Below are positions 7,378-15,081 of a stretch of DNA of 30,132 nt, piece after piece (positions within the stretch are counted from its first letter, which is position 1; the number at the start of each line of letters is the position of its first letter). Under the pieces are notes generated by a model, which worked only from the letters and a program-made list of their open reading frames with translations, was not told the origin of the DNA and ran no database searches. A program made the translations under genes and the position numbers. The stretch is from CAZRHH01 sp964599885 (GTDB lineage: Bacteria; Chloroflexota; Dehalococcoidia; DSTF01; JACRBR01), in NCBI GenBank assembly GCA_964599885.1, contig CAZRHH010000035.1, positions 1 through 30,132 of the forward strand, given 5' to 3'.

Positions 7378-7434
7378 TCCGATATCCTGCACCCGAAAAC
7401 GCGCCCCCGTAGCTCAGAGGATAGAGCAGTGGTT
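7378..7434 (+). repeat. 57-bp direct repeat, right copy, overlapping intact tRNA-Arg
   Basis: Exact match to 6215-6271, covering 25 bases upstream of the tRNA and its first 32 bases. Repeat starts are 1163 bases apart. Weaker similarity continues about 10 bases further upstream. The pair looks like att-type flanks or the product of a recombination inside the tRNA anticodon arm. Confidence 0.9.
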
Positions 7435-7477
7435 TCCTAAACCATGTGCGCAGGTTCGAGTCCTGCCGGGGGTACCA
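7403..7477 (+). tRNA. tRNA-Arg (anticodon CCT)
   Basis: The cloverleaf folds completely: acceptor GCCCCCG pairs with CGGGGGT, D-arm GCTC/GAGC, anticodon stem GTGGT/ACCAT with the 7-base loop TTCCTAA (anticodon CCT), 4-base variable loop, T-arm GCAGG-TTCGAGT-CCTGC, discriminator A, and an encoded CCA (7475-7477). Length is 75 bases including CCA. It reads AGG codons. Its first 32 bases are duplicated at 6240-6271. Confidence 0.96.
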
Positions 7478-7510
7478 CAACGCCTCCGCGCGCTTGTGTC
7501 TCAGCCCGGT

Positions 7511-8107
7511 CTATGGATCGAGACTGAACGGCGGGTACACGTCCGTGATGAGGTACGCGTACAGGGTCGCGCGCTCGTACCACCGCAGCGTCCCCACGAC
7601 GAAGTTGAACATCCCTTCGGGATACTTCCCCGTGAACAAGATCGCGAACCACGCGATGATCGTCACGAGAAGCGCGACGATCATGAGCACCGTCACGACG
7701 ATCAGACTCGGGAGCACCAGCAGCCACTTGATCAGCGGCAAGAACCGGTTCATCGGCTCCGCCCGCTCGGCGGTGAACACGACCGGATACTGCCCTTCGT
7801 CGAGCGAGAACGGCGGATACTCATCGCGCAGCAGAAACGTGTACGCGTACACATTCATGTACCAGCGACGGATCCCAACCGCGAACTTGAACAACCCTTC
7901 CGGATAGCTCGCCGTGATCAGAATGGCGAAGAACGCCACGAGCGTAACGAGCATGAACGCCAGGTTCAGAAAGTACAGGATGATGAAGTGCGGTATCGCG
8001 AGCAGCCACTTCACAAAGATCAGCCCACGCGACAACTGCTCCGGATACGGCACCGAAACCTGCACCGGGTGCCCGGACGACTCCGCTGGCATCATTGCCA
8101 CAGTCAT
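7511..8107 (-). CDS. DUF4389 membrane protein
   Basis: 198 residues starting MTVAMMPAESSGHPVQVSVP. This ATG (complement of 8105-8107) is chosen because GGAGGG lies just upstream; the ATG 12 bases earlier would place that site inside the gene. Two copies of the DUF4389 unit are present: an entry helix (FVKWLLAIPHFIILYFLNLA; LIKWLLVLPSLIVVTVLMIV) followed by a second helix and ITASYPEGLFKF / LFTGKYPEGMFNF. Each ends with an RWYxxxxxYxxLxxDxYPPFSL motif. It is an integral membrane protein with about four helices. Function unknown. It converges on tRNA-Arg. Confidence 0.88.
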   Translation of the reverse strand: MTVAMMPAESSGHPVQVSVPYPEQLSRGLIFVKWLLAIPHFIILYFLNLAFMLVTLVAFFAILITASYPEGLFKFAVGIRRWYMNVYAYTFLLRDEYPPFSLDEGQYPVVFTAERAEPMNRFLPLIKWLLVLPSLIVVTVLMIVALLVTIIAWFAILFTGKYPEGMFNFVVGTLRWYERATLYAYLITDVYPPFSLDP

Positions 8108-8202
8108 GGTTCCCTCCATATTCGCTAACGCGCCTACTCTCTACCCCCATCGGCGGCGTTGTCAAGCGTGTGCGCGAAAACGAACGCTGCTACATTGCGC
8201 CC

Positions 8203-8439
8203 GTGGAACACCAGCGGCCCAGCCGCCGCCTCGACATCATCCTCGCCGCCGCCGGCCTCGCGCTCGGCGCACTCGCCGCCGCCGGCTACGCCGCATGGCG
8301 CGCGATCAGCCGCGAAACCGCCACCACGTCTGAGCGCTGGACGAACTTCGGCGAAGCCATGTTCTTCCCCGGCCTCCTCATCGTCGTCGCAATCGTCGCC
8401 ATGGTTTGGCTCGGCTGGAAAGCCAACATCGACGGCTGA
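8203..8439 (+). CDS. Small two-helix membrane protein
   Basis: 78 residues from GTG 8203: an N-terminus rich in Arg (VEHQRPSRRLD), helix IILAAAGLALGALAAAGYAA, a polar loop SRETATTSERWTNFGE, and helix FFPGLLIVVAIVAMVWLGW. An upstream in-frame ATG (8095) would overlap the divergent DUF4389 start and gives an implausible N-terminus. TACATT ends 6 bases before the GTG, so a leaderless start is likely. No family is recognised. It lies 49 bases upstream of the SET-domain gene and may be co-transcribed with it. Confidence 0.55.
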   Translation: MEHQRPSRRLDIILAAAGLALGALAAAGYAAWRAISRETATTSERWTNFGEAMFFPGLLIVVAIVAMVWLGWKANIDG

Positions 8440-8487
8440 TCGCAGGCGCGACCACGACCATGCGGCTGTTACGGACGTACAAAGAAC

Positions 8488-8979
8488 ATGATCACCGACG
8501 TCGAAGTCCGCACCGCTCCCCCGAAAGGCAACGGCGTCTTCGCCCGCCGCGGGTTCAAACGCCGCAAGTTCATCTTTCGTCGCCGCCATGCCCGCATCGT
8601 CGACGCGAGCGGCATCGCGACGCTCTCGCCGGAAGACCAGATGCACATCTGCGAACTCGGCTGGGATCGCTTCGCCGTGCTGCTCCCGCCCGGCTGTTCC
8701 CTCAGCCACTCATGCGACCCCAACGCCATGCGCAGCGGCGTCAAGGTCTTCGCCTGGAAACCCATCCGCGCCGGCGACGAGATCACCATCGACTACCGCC
8801 TCAACGTATTCGACGGCAGCTCGTGGCCCTGCGCGTGCAGCGCAAGCAACTGCACCGGCACCGTGCTCGGCAGCTACTTCGCCATGCCGCCCGAACGTCA
8901 GCAGCAATTCCTCCCCTACGCCCCCGCCTTCATCCAGCGCGAATACCGCAAGCGCGCCGCTCACCAGAACACCAAGTGA
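8488..8979 (+). CDS. SET-domain protein (putative protein-lysine methyltransferase)
   Basis: 163 residues, essentially a bare SET domain. KGNGVFARRGFKRRKFIF is the N-terminal strand pair (G-x-G substrate loop). S73-HSCDPNA is the NHxCxPN-type AdoMet-binding motif with Ser in place of the first Asn. AGDEITIDYRL (ending at Y103) is the catalytic GEELTxDY motif, and C115-x-C117-x4-C122 gives a reduced post-SET zinc knot. It should use S-adenosylmethionine to methylate a lysine side chain; the target is unknown. Bacterial stand-alone SET proteins occur in several phyla and are usually attributed to transfer from eukaryotes or archaea. The start has TACAAA just upstream and no clear ribosome site. 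Confidence 0.85.
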   Translation: MITDVEVRTAPPKGNGVFARRGFKRRKFIFRRRHARIVDASGIATLSPEDQMHICELGWDRFAVLLPPGCSLSHSCDPNAMRSGVKVFAWKPIRAGDEITIDYRLNVFDGSSWPCACSASNCTGTVLGSYFAMPPERQQQFLPYAPAFIQREYRKRAAHQNTK

Positions 8980-9043
8980 CAGCGTCGGCGACCCACATTC
9001 GACGTCGCACGCACCTCAGTCGCGAATTGCGGCTACACGGGAT

Positions 9044-9068
9044 GTAGCCGCGGAGCTTCAGCTCCGCC
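9044..9068 (+). repeat. Palindromic repeat, variant copy
   Basis: GTAGCCGCGGAGCT then TCAGCTCCGCC forms a hairpin with the same CTTCAG-type loop as the other palindromic repeats, but with a different stem. It lies 65 bases after the SET gene stop. Confidence 0.6.
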
Positions 9069-9186
9069 TCGTCGGTCGGCTCCAAAGCCTGAAACGCAAG
9101 CACGACCTCAATCGCCTCATCCAAGAAACCTCCGCGCGTCCGCGCCTCCGTGAAAACAAGAAGGAGACGGCCCCAGCCGTCCCCCC

Positions 9187-9270
9187 AAAAAATCCGTGCC
9201 CATCTGTGTCATCTGTGGATAAGAAAAACCCTCTGCGTCCTCTGCCTCTTTGCGCCTTTGCGGTGAACCG
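9187..9270. repeat. Word-like intergenic repeat (element B)
   Basis: AAAATCCGTGCCCATCTGTG, then TCATCTGTGGATAAGAAAAA, then CCCTCTGCGTCCTCTGCCTC and TTTGCGCCTTTGCGGTGAAC. The same order of words is found at 13268-13342, and the last part at 4541-4580 and 28597-28630. Together with the palindromic repeat at 9044 it fills the 300-base gap between the convergent SET and malic enzyme genes; nothing in the gap is coding. Confidence 0.7.
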
Positions 9271-9286
9271 TCCCCCGCTGGAAAGA

Positions 9287-10744
9287 CTAGAAAAACGCCG
9301 GCGTAGCCCGCTTCTCCTTGTCAGCCACACCGCTCGCGATCGCCGCCGCCGCCACATCCCGCGCGACGTTCTTGAACACCGTCGGATGAAACACGCTCGG
9401 GATGATGTACTCCGCGCTCAGCTCGCTCTTGCTCACCGCCGCCGCAATCGCCTGCGCCGCCGCCAGCTTCATCTCCTCGTTGATGTCCCGCGCCCGCACA
9501 TCCAGCACGCCGCGGAATAGCCCCGGGAAGCACAGCACGTTGTTGATCTGGTTCGGAAAGTCCGAGCGCCCCGTCGCCATCACCGCGACATGCGGCGCCG
9601 CCAGTTCCGGCCGGATCTCCGGGTCGGGATTGGCCATCGCCATGACGATGGGATCGCGGTTCATCTTCTTCACGTCGTCGACGGTGATCATGTTCGGCCC
9701 GGCCAACCCGAGAAACAGATCGGCGCCTTCCATCGCATCGCTGACGGATCCGCTGACGCCTTCGAGGTTCGTGTTGTCGGCGAACCACTCCTTCATGAAG
9801 TTCATGCCCTCGGTCCGGCCCTTGTGGATGATCCCCGTCCGGTCGACGCCGATGATGTTGTGTACGCCCGCCGACATCAGGATCTTCGAGCACGCCACGC
9901 CCGCCGCGCCGACGCCCATCACGACGACCTTCAGATCATCGACGTTCTTGTGGACGATGCGCGCGGCGTTCAGCACCGCCGCCAGCACGACCACAGCCGT
10001 CCCGTGCTGATCGTCGTGGAATACCGGAATGTCCAGCTCTCTCTTCAGCCGCTCTTCGATGTAAAAGCACCTCGGCGCCGAGATGTCCTCGAGATTGATG
10101 CCGCCGAACCCCGGCGCAATATGCTTCACCAGTTCGACGATCTCGTCCTGGTCCTTCGTGTCGACGCAGATCGGCCACGCATCGACGCCGCCGAACGCCT
10201 TGAAGAGCATCGCCTTGCCCTCCATCACCGGCATCGCCGCCTTCGGCCCTAGATCACCGAGCCCCAGGATCGCCGTGCCGTCGCTGACCACCGCAACCGT
10301 GTTGCCCTTGATCGTCATCGAGTACGCCGCCTCCGGATCCTTGTCGATCGCCAGGCACACCCGCGCCACACCCGGCGTGTACACCACCGACAGATCGCGC
10401 CGGCTCGTCACCGGCACCTTGTTGCGAATCTCGATCTTGCCGCCGCGATGGCTCAGGAACACGCGGTCGGTGACGCTCTTGATCGACACGCCCTTCTTCT
10501 TCTTGACGTGCGCGACGATCTCCTGGGCATGTTCGCTGTCCCGCGCGGATACGCTGATCTCCCGCACGATCGTCGATTCCGACGACCGGATCACGTCAAT
10601 ATCGCCGATGCTTCCGCCGCACTCGCCGACCGCCTCGGCGATCTTCGCGAGCATCCCGGGCTTGTTCGGGTAGCTCGCCTGAAGGCTGAACATGTACGTC
10701 GCTGCGGGAAGGTCCTGCGCGCGGCTGCCGTTCTTCCGGGCCAT
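9287..10744 (-). CDS. NAD(P)-dependent malic enzyme with N-terminal ACT domain
   Basis: 485 residues. Residues about 15-90 are an ACT domain (YMFSLQASYPNKPGMLAKIA ... GGSIGDIDVI), which usually binds a small-molecule effector. The catalytic region has VVYTPGVARVCLAI (with the general-acid Tyr), VSDGTAILGLGDLGPKAAMP, EGKAMLFKAFGGVDAWPICV, the metal-binding NLEDISAPRCFYIEERLK and FHDDQHGTAVVVLAA, and the Rossmann loop VVMGVGAAGVACSKIL. It decarboxylates malate to pyruvate, linking the TCA cycle to pyruvate metabolism. The length fits the short bacterial malic enzyme plus ACT. AAGAGGA lies 7 bases before the ATG, and TAGAAT is a minus-strand -10 candidate around 10783. The cofactor preference cannot be fixed by eye. 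Confidence 0.94.
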   Translation of the reverse strand: MARKNGSRAQDLPAATYMFSLQASYPNKPGMLAKIAEAVGECGGSIGDIDVIRSSESTIVREISVSARDSEHAQEIVAHVKKKKGVSIKSVTDRVFLSHRGGKIEIRNKVPVTSRRDLSVVYTPGVARVCLAIDKDPEAAYSMTIKGNTVAVVSDGTAILGLGDLGPKAAMPVMEGKAMLFKAFGGVDAWPICVDTKDQDEIVELVKHIAPGFGGINLEDISAPRCFYIEERLKRELDIPVFHDDQHGTAVVVLAAVLNAARIVHKNVDDLKVVVMGVGAAGVACSKILMSAGVHNIIGVDRTGIIHKGRTEGMNFMKEWFADNTNLEGVSGSVSDAMEGADLFLGLAGPNMITVDDVKKMNRDPIVMAMANPDPEIRPELAAPHVAVMATGRSDFPNQINNVLCFPGLFRGVLDVRARDINEEMKLAAAQAIAAAVSKSELSAEYIIPSVFHPTVFKNVARDVAAAAIASGVADKEKRATPAFF

Positions 10745-10917
10745 GTCGCTGTCCTCTTTCTCTCGGGGGTGTCGAGGAACCGTATTCTATGCAGCGACCC
10801 CGGTTATCGCTAGTTGACGGACGCCCCCACAGACACCCGATCGCGAAGCTACACCTTGCGCGCTGGCGACAGCGGCGCGAAGGTTCAATACCAGCTATCG
10901 GCACAAAGGAGCGGATC

Positions 10918-11775
10918 ATGGCAGAGGCGCAGACCGGCAGAGTGACGATCGAAGAGGGCGTAGTTTGCGGCACCGGCGGCAGGCGCGTTCTGAACGTCGA
11001 CATCTTCACGCCGCCGCCCGGCACCGCGAACGGCGTTGGTGTGCTGCTCGTGCACGGTGGCGGCTGGGTCAACGGCGATCGCAAACAGCTCCGCGGCTAC
11101 GGCATCCTGCTCGGCCGCATCGGCTACACCTGCGTCGCCACTGAATATCGTCTCGCCGGCGAAGCGAAGTGGCCGGCGCAGATCCACGACGTCAAGACAG
11201 CGATGCGCTGGATGCGCGCCAACAGCGAACGCCTCGGCATCGACCCCACCAAGATCGCTGTCTCCGGCAACAGCGCCGGCGCCCACCTCGCGCTGATGCT
11301 CGCCGGTACGCGCGACATCGCCGAGTTCGAGGGCGGTGGCGGCAGCCCCGGCGTCAGCACCGAAGTCGCCGCGTGCATCGCCTTCTACGCGCCGGCGATC
11401 CTCGGCCGCCCCGGCGTCGTGCTCACCGACACCGTGAAGTTCGTCCTCGGAAAGGATGCGACCGACGCAACGCTCACCGCCGCCAGCCCCGTCACGCACG
11501 CCGGCGCCCAGTACCCGCCGACGATGCTGATCACCGGCAATAACGATGCGACCGTCCCCGACGAGTCGAGCTTCTACATGTACCGCGCGCTCGTCGACGC
11601 CGGCGTGCCGTCCGAACTCCACGTCTTCGAAGGCCTCCCGCACGCCTTCGACGCGCTCCCCGGCTTCGGCCGCCACTGCGCCACCACGATGGCGCTCTTC
11701 CTCGACCGCCACGTCGTCAACCCGCGCAAGATCGTACTACCAACCGCGGTCGCCGCAACCGCTGCTGCGCGCTAG
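10918..11775 (+). CDS. Alpha/beta hydrolase, hormone-sensitive-lipase-like esterase
   Basis: 285 residues from ATG 10918, which has AAAGGAG 8 bases upstream. Features: oxyanion motif H46-GGGW50, nucleophile elbow G117-N-S119-A-G121, a likely catalytic D210 in ITGNNDATVPDE, and H232 in FEGLPHAFDALPGF, giving a complete Ser-Asp-His triad. This is the fold of the HSL/BD-FAE carboxylesterases. It has no signal peptide, so it is probably cytoplasmic. The substrate is presumably a small acyl ester. It is divergent from the malic enzyme gene. Confidence 0.9.
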   Translation: MAEAQTGRVTIEEGVVCGTGGRRVLNVDIFTPPPGTANGVGVLLVHGGGWVNGDRKQLRGYGILLGRIGYTCVATEYRLAGEAKWPAQIHDVKTAMRWMRANSERLGIDPTKIAVSGNSAGAHLALMLAGTRDIAEFEGGGGSPGVSTEVAACIAFYAPAILGRPGVVLTDTVKFVLGKDATDATLTAASPVTHAGAQYPPTMLITGNNDATVPDESSFYMYRALVDAGVPSELHVFEGLPHAFDALPGFGRHCATTMALFLDRHVVNPRKIVLPTAVAATAAAR

Positions 11776-11850
11776 ACTCGCGTCGGACCGGACGACGACC
11801 ATCAGCTACTCACGGTGGATTATCCGCGAGCCGCTGTGGTAAAGAGCGGT

Positions 11851-12618
11851 ATGCAATGCTTGGCCTGCCGAACCATCGTTGAGAATAGCGCGAGTTTTTG
11901 CACTGAGTGTGGCAAGCCCCTGCGCGCGCCTGAGGGCGCCTCCCCATCCGGGGAGAACCCATTTCACATTCTCGGACTCGCGATCGACGTCGAGATCGAG
12001 GTTGTGCGGGCGTCGTACAAAGCGTTGGCGCGCAAATATCACCCCGATCTGTCTCCTGGGGCGAACGCCACCCGGAAGATGCAAGAACTCAACTGGGCGA
12101 ATGACGAACTCGAACGAGACTTGGCCGGCTGGAAGCGGCGACTGAGCGAACAAAAAGATGTGCGCACCCGCGCTCAAGCGTTACGGATCGAAGACTGGTC
12201 GTTGTATGCGAACGAAGTAAACCCGGTGCTACAGTCGTTCGACGCGGCGGCTGAGACCGAAAGATCGCTTATGGCTGCGAGCCGACGTGACTCGCGAGTC
12301 GTTCAAACACAACGCTGGAATGCGAGCCTGTTGTCGGTTGGAGAACAATACGGCGAGGTCGTTGCGCTCGCGCGGGGTTTACGAGTTCACGCGGATCTGG
12401 CGGAGGCGCATGAAGCATTTCTCGAGTGGGCAGGCGTGTTGGGTGAGTGGGGGCAGCTCTTGCGTATGACGGCGACGTACGGGGATCTTCGGCACCTATC
12501 AAGCGGTGATGCCCACGACCGCCTGATGCAGACACTACTGGAGCGCTACAAGTTCGAGGCAAGTCTGATTGCGCAGCGCTTCGGCCTCGCATTTTGGACG
12601 CCCCGATCGGGCACCTAA
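11851..12618 (+). CDS. Zinc-ribbon plus J-domain protein
   Basis: 255 residues from ATG 11851; a GTG at 11815 would add 12 residues. Residues 1-26 form a zinc ribbon: MQCLACRTIVENSASFCTEC, i.e. CxxC...CxxC. After a Pro/Ser linker, NPFHILGLAIDVEIEVVRAS, YKALARKYHPDL and the rest of the helix form a J domain with an intact HPD, expected to stimulate an Hsp70 (DnaK). The last 150 residues are helical and not recognised (EDWSLYANEVNPVLQSFDAA..., LLERYKFEASLIAQRFGLAF). No DnaK or GrpE gene is nearby. The coding strand is rich in G (23 G to 14 C in bases 12361-12420), unlike the C-rich plus strand around it, which hints at acquisition. Confidence 0.8.
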   Translation: MQCLACRTIVENSASFCTECGKPLRAPEGASPSGENPFHILGLAIDVEIEVVRASYKALARKYHPDLSPGANATRKMQELNWANDELERDLAGWKRRLSEQKDVRTRAQALRIEDWSLYANEVNPVLQSFDAAAETERSLMAASRRDSRVVQTQRWNASLLSVGEQYGEVVALARGLRVHADLAEAHEAFLEWAGVLGEWGQLLRMTATYGDLRHLSSGDAHDRLMQTLLERYKFEASLIAQRFGLAFWTPRSGT

Positions 12619-12643
12619 GCCGAAAGGCGACTTAGTCTAGACT

Positions 12644-13165
12644 TCACCCCGAGTACGTCCACCCCAGATCATCATCCCGCAACGGCACACCACTATTGAT
12701 CTGACCGCCATCCGTGATCCGAGCCACCACCAGCGTGTGATCCCCCACCGGCAAGCCGCCCTCGACCTCACACTCGAACCACGCCAGCGCATCACGCAGC
12801 ACCGGACACCCCGTCGCCATCGCCACGTGCGGCACCCCCGCCAGCTTGTCGATATACTGCGTCCCGTTCGGCGCCCGCCCGATCACCTTCGACGGGTCCG
12901 CCGGCTGCAAAAACGACGCCACCAGCGCCGTGCTCTCCTCGCCCATCACGTTCACGCTGAACACCCGCGTCTCGCGAATATTCGCCAGCGTCCGCGCGTC
13001 GTTCTCGATCGATAGCGCCACCATCCGAGGCTTGAACGACACCTGCATCAGCCAGTGCGCCGCCATTACGTTCCGCCCCATCGGCCCCCGCGACCCGACG
13101 ACGTACATCCCGTAATTCATCATGTCCAGCGCCGGCCGCGCCTCTTCTTCCGCCACCAGATCCAC
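12644..13165 (-). CDS. Flavin reductase family protein (FMN-binding split barrel)
   Basis: 173 residues from GTG (complement of 13163-13165); a second GTG three codons in is better spaced from GAGGAG and may be the true start. The chain MNYGMYVVGSRGPMGRNVMA, then FKPRMVALSIENDARTLANI, then FSVNVMGEES and the later LAWFECEVEGGLPVGDHTLV follow the flavin reductase-like split-barrel pattern in order. It probably binds FMN or F420 and reduces flavin or a small substrate. It is convergent with the J-domain gene and divergent from the P450; a role supplying electrons to the P450 is possible but not shown. Confidence 0.87.
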   Translation of the reverse strand: MDLVAEEEARPALDMMNYGMYVVGSRGPMGRNVMAAHWLMQVSFKPRMVALSIENDARTLANIRETRVFSVNVMGEESTALVASFLQPADPSKVIGRAPNGTQYIDKLAGVPHVAMATGCPVLRDALAWFECEVEGGLPVGDHTLVVARITDGGQINSGVPLRDDDLGWTYSG

Positions 13166-13267
13166 ACTCCTCGTTCAGGTTCGCCTCACCTTCGATTGTA
13201 ACCGCACCCCAGCAAACGGTTGCGCGAATGCATCGCTCCCGCCGAACAAAGCCTCGAAAGCCACACG

Positions 13268-13342
13268 AAAAAATCTGTGCCCATCTGTGTCATCGGTGGA
13301 CAAAGAAAAACCCCCTCTGCGCCTCTGTGCCTCTGTGGTGAA
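13268..13342. repeat. Word-like intergenic repeat (element C)
   Basis: AAAAAATCTGTGCCCATCTG, then TGTCATCGGTGGACAAAGAA, then CCCCCTCTGCGCCTCTGTGC and CTCTGTGGTGAAAG. Near-copy of element B in the same order. The 320-base gap between flavin reductase and P450 holds this element and the P450 promoter region; no gene is visible. Confidence 0.7.
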
Positions 13343-13488
13343 AGAAAAATCCCTGCACCCTCCGCGACTCTGCGATGGGAACCCACCTCCGTTACGAAAA
13401 CCACACCCCCACCCCATTGACACCATCCAAATCGCAGGATTATCTTGGTATCACTGAAATATTCGCCGGAACCTAACGGAGTCAACTC

Positions 13489-14715
13489 ATGACCACCGAA
13501 CCCGCCGCCGGACCCGAAACCCCCCTCGAGGAAAGCCTCAGCTTCTTCGATAACCCCGCCGTCCAGGAAAACCCCTACCCCGTCTTCGCCGGCATGCGCG
13601 CCAACGCACCCGTCATGCAGTTCGGCCCGCTCGGCCTCTGGCTCGTCACGAAGTACGACGACGTCGTCCGCGTGCTGCGCGATCCCGAGACCTTCTCGTC
13701 GCAGGTCGGCGTAGAGCCCGCCGACGACGAGGTCCGCTCCCCCAGCATCCTCTTCGACGACCCGCCGATCCACACCCGCATGCGCGGCCTTATCTCCAAG
13801 GCGTTCACGCCGCGCGTCATCGCGCTGCAACGCGACACGATCACCGAAAACTGCGAGGCGATGATCGCCAGCATGTGCGCGAAGGACACCGCCGATATCG
13901 TCGCCGAACTCGCCTATCCGCTGCCCGTCATGGTCATCGCCAACATGCTCGGCGTGCAGGACGGCGACATGGCGACGTTCAAGCGCTGGTCCGACGCGAT
14001 CATCGAGAACGTCGGCGCGATGGTGCTCTCCGGCGACCAGAGCGGCGTCGCCGAGATCAACGTCGAGTTCGACGCCTACTTCATGACGCAGATCCGCAAA
14101 CTGCGCGAGCACCGCGAAGATAATTTGCTCAGCGAACTGATCCACGCCGAGACCGAGGACGGACATCTCAGCAACAGCGATCTGCTCGTCATCTGCCGCG
14201 TGCTGCTCGTCGCCGGCAACGAGACGACGACCGGCCTGATAGTCAACGCCGTCCGCGCCTTCTCCGAGTTCCCGGACGAGATGACGCGCCTCCGCGAAAA
14301 CCCGCACCTCATCCCGAGCGCGTGCGAAGAAGTGCTGCGCTTCTACGCGCCCTTCCCCGGCACCTTCCGCAAAGCGACGCGCGATGTCGAGCTATCCGGC
14401 GTGACGATCCCCGCCGGCGCCCGTGTCATCCCGCTCATGGCATCCGCCAACCGCGACGAATCGCAATTCGACAACCCCGACGAGTTCCGCATCGACCGCG
14501 ACCCCAACCGCCACGTCGGCTTCGGCATGGGCATCCACTACTGCCTCGGCGCCCCGCTCGCCCGCCTCGAAGGCGAGATCGCCATCAACATCCTCCTGCG
14601 CCACGTCAAAGCCGTCACCATCGTCGAATCCGTCGCCGGCGAACTCATGCGCCCCGGCGGCCCGAAGGAGCTTCACGTAACCTTCGATCTCGACCCCGCC
14701 TACACCCCCGCATAA
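13489..14715 (+). CDS. Cytochrome P450
   Basis: 408 residues, the normal length for a soluble bacterial P450. All signatures are present: I-helix A242-GNETT247, K-helix E281-V-L-R284, the meander, and the heme loop FGMGIHYCLGAPLARLE with C352 as the axial thiolate ligand. CGGAG lies 9 bases before the ATG. It needs an external electron donor; no ferredoxin or ferredoxin reductase gene is next to it. The substrate cannot be deduced. The 3' flank contains four palindromic repeats. Confidence 0.95.
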   Translation: MTTEPAAGPETPLEESLSFFDNPAVQENPYPVFAGMRANAPVMQFGPLGLWLVTKYDDVVRVLRDPETFSSQVGVEPADDEVRSPSILFDDPPIHTRMRGLISKAFTPRVIALQRDTITENCEAMIASMCAKDTADIVAELAYPLPVMVIANMLGVQDGDMATFKRWSDAIIENVGAMVLSGDQSGVAEINVEFDAYFMTQIRKLREHREDNLLSELIHAETEDGHLSNSDLLVICRVLLVAGNETTTGLIVNAVRAFSEFPDEMTRLRENPHLIPSACEEVLRFYAPFPGTFRKATRDVELSGVTIPAGARVIPLMASANRDESQFDNPDEFRIDRDPNRHVGFGMGIHYCLGAPLARLEGEIAINILLRHVKAVTIVESVAGELMRPGGPKELHVTFDLDPAYTPA

Positions 14716-14741
14716 GCACGTCTCGCCCCAACACCCCACCC

Positions 14742-14765
14742 TAGCGCGGGCTTTCAGCCCGTGCG
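14742..14765 (+). repeat. Palindromic repeat, GCGGG subtype, copy 2
   Basis: TAGCGCGGGCTTTCAGCCCG, then TGCG, followed by TTCGCCG exactly as after copy 1 at 2523. First of four palindromes in the 366-base gap between P450 and glycosyltransferase; apart from these and the next gene's start signals I see nothing in the gap. Confidence 0.75.
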
Positions 14766-14806
14766 TTCGCCGTATGGAAGACACAACCATCACCCACGTG
14801 AGCCCC

Positions 14807-14833
14807 GTGGCACGGTCTTTCAGACCGTGTCAC
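14807..14833 (+). repeat. Palindromic repeat, CACGG subtype, copy 1
   Basis: GTGGCACGGTCT, TTC, AGACCGTGTCAC: a 12-bp stem with one G-T pair around a 3-base loop. Same loop sequence and same orientation as the GCGGG subtype. Confidence 0.75.
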
Positions 14834-14925
14834 TCTGGCCCGCCAGCGCTACCATCGATCACCGAGACACTGTCGCGAAGTAAACGCCTGCCCGCTCCGA
14901 CAACCACGCCCACCATCCCCCCACC

Positions 14926-14950
14926 GTGGCGCGGGCTTTCAGCCCGCGCG
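14926..14950 (+). repeat. Palindromic repeat, GCGGG subtype, copy 3
   Basis: GTGGCGCGGGCT, TTC, AGCCCGCGCG. Differs from copy 1 by one base (GTGG for GTAG). Followed by GTCCCCGTATG; copy 2 has a comparable CGTATG downstream. Confidence 0.75.
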
Positions 14951-14992
14951 GTCCCCGTATGCGCAGACACAGCCACCACACCACATGAACCC

Positions 14993-15019
14993 GTGGCACG
15001 GTCGTTCAGACCGTGTCAC
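14993..15019 (+). repeat. Palindromic repeat, CACGG subtype, copy 2
   Basis: GTGGCACGGTCG, TTC, AGACCGTGTCAC, followed by CGAGCGCTCACC, the same downstream flank as the copy at 16766. The shared flank means the repeated unit is longer than the hairpin. Confidence 0.75.
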
Positions 15020-15081
15020 CGAGCGCTCACCCGCGTGGTACATTTCACGGCCTCGCCCACTTTCCGGGAAGTTGGAGTCCT

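Noticed and set aside
12618..12643. Bidirectional terminator between the J-domain and flavin reductase genes
   Set aside because: CTAAGCCG-AAAGG-CGACTTAG has a mismatch and no T run on either side; too weak to call.
13186..14307. 373-codon open frame on the minus strand
   Set aside because: Mostly antisense to the P450, low-complexity Val/Asp/Gly composition; the rest runs through repeat element C.
14742..15019. Regularly spaced palindromes as a CRISPR array
   Set aside because: Units alternate between two different stems, spacing is uneven (41-94 bases), and no cas genes are nearby.
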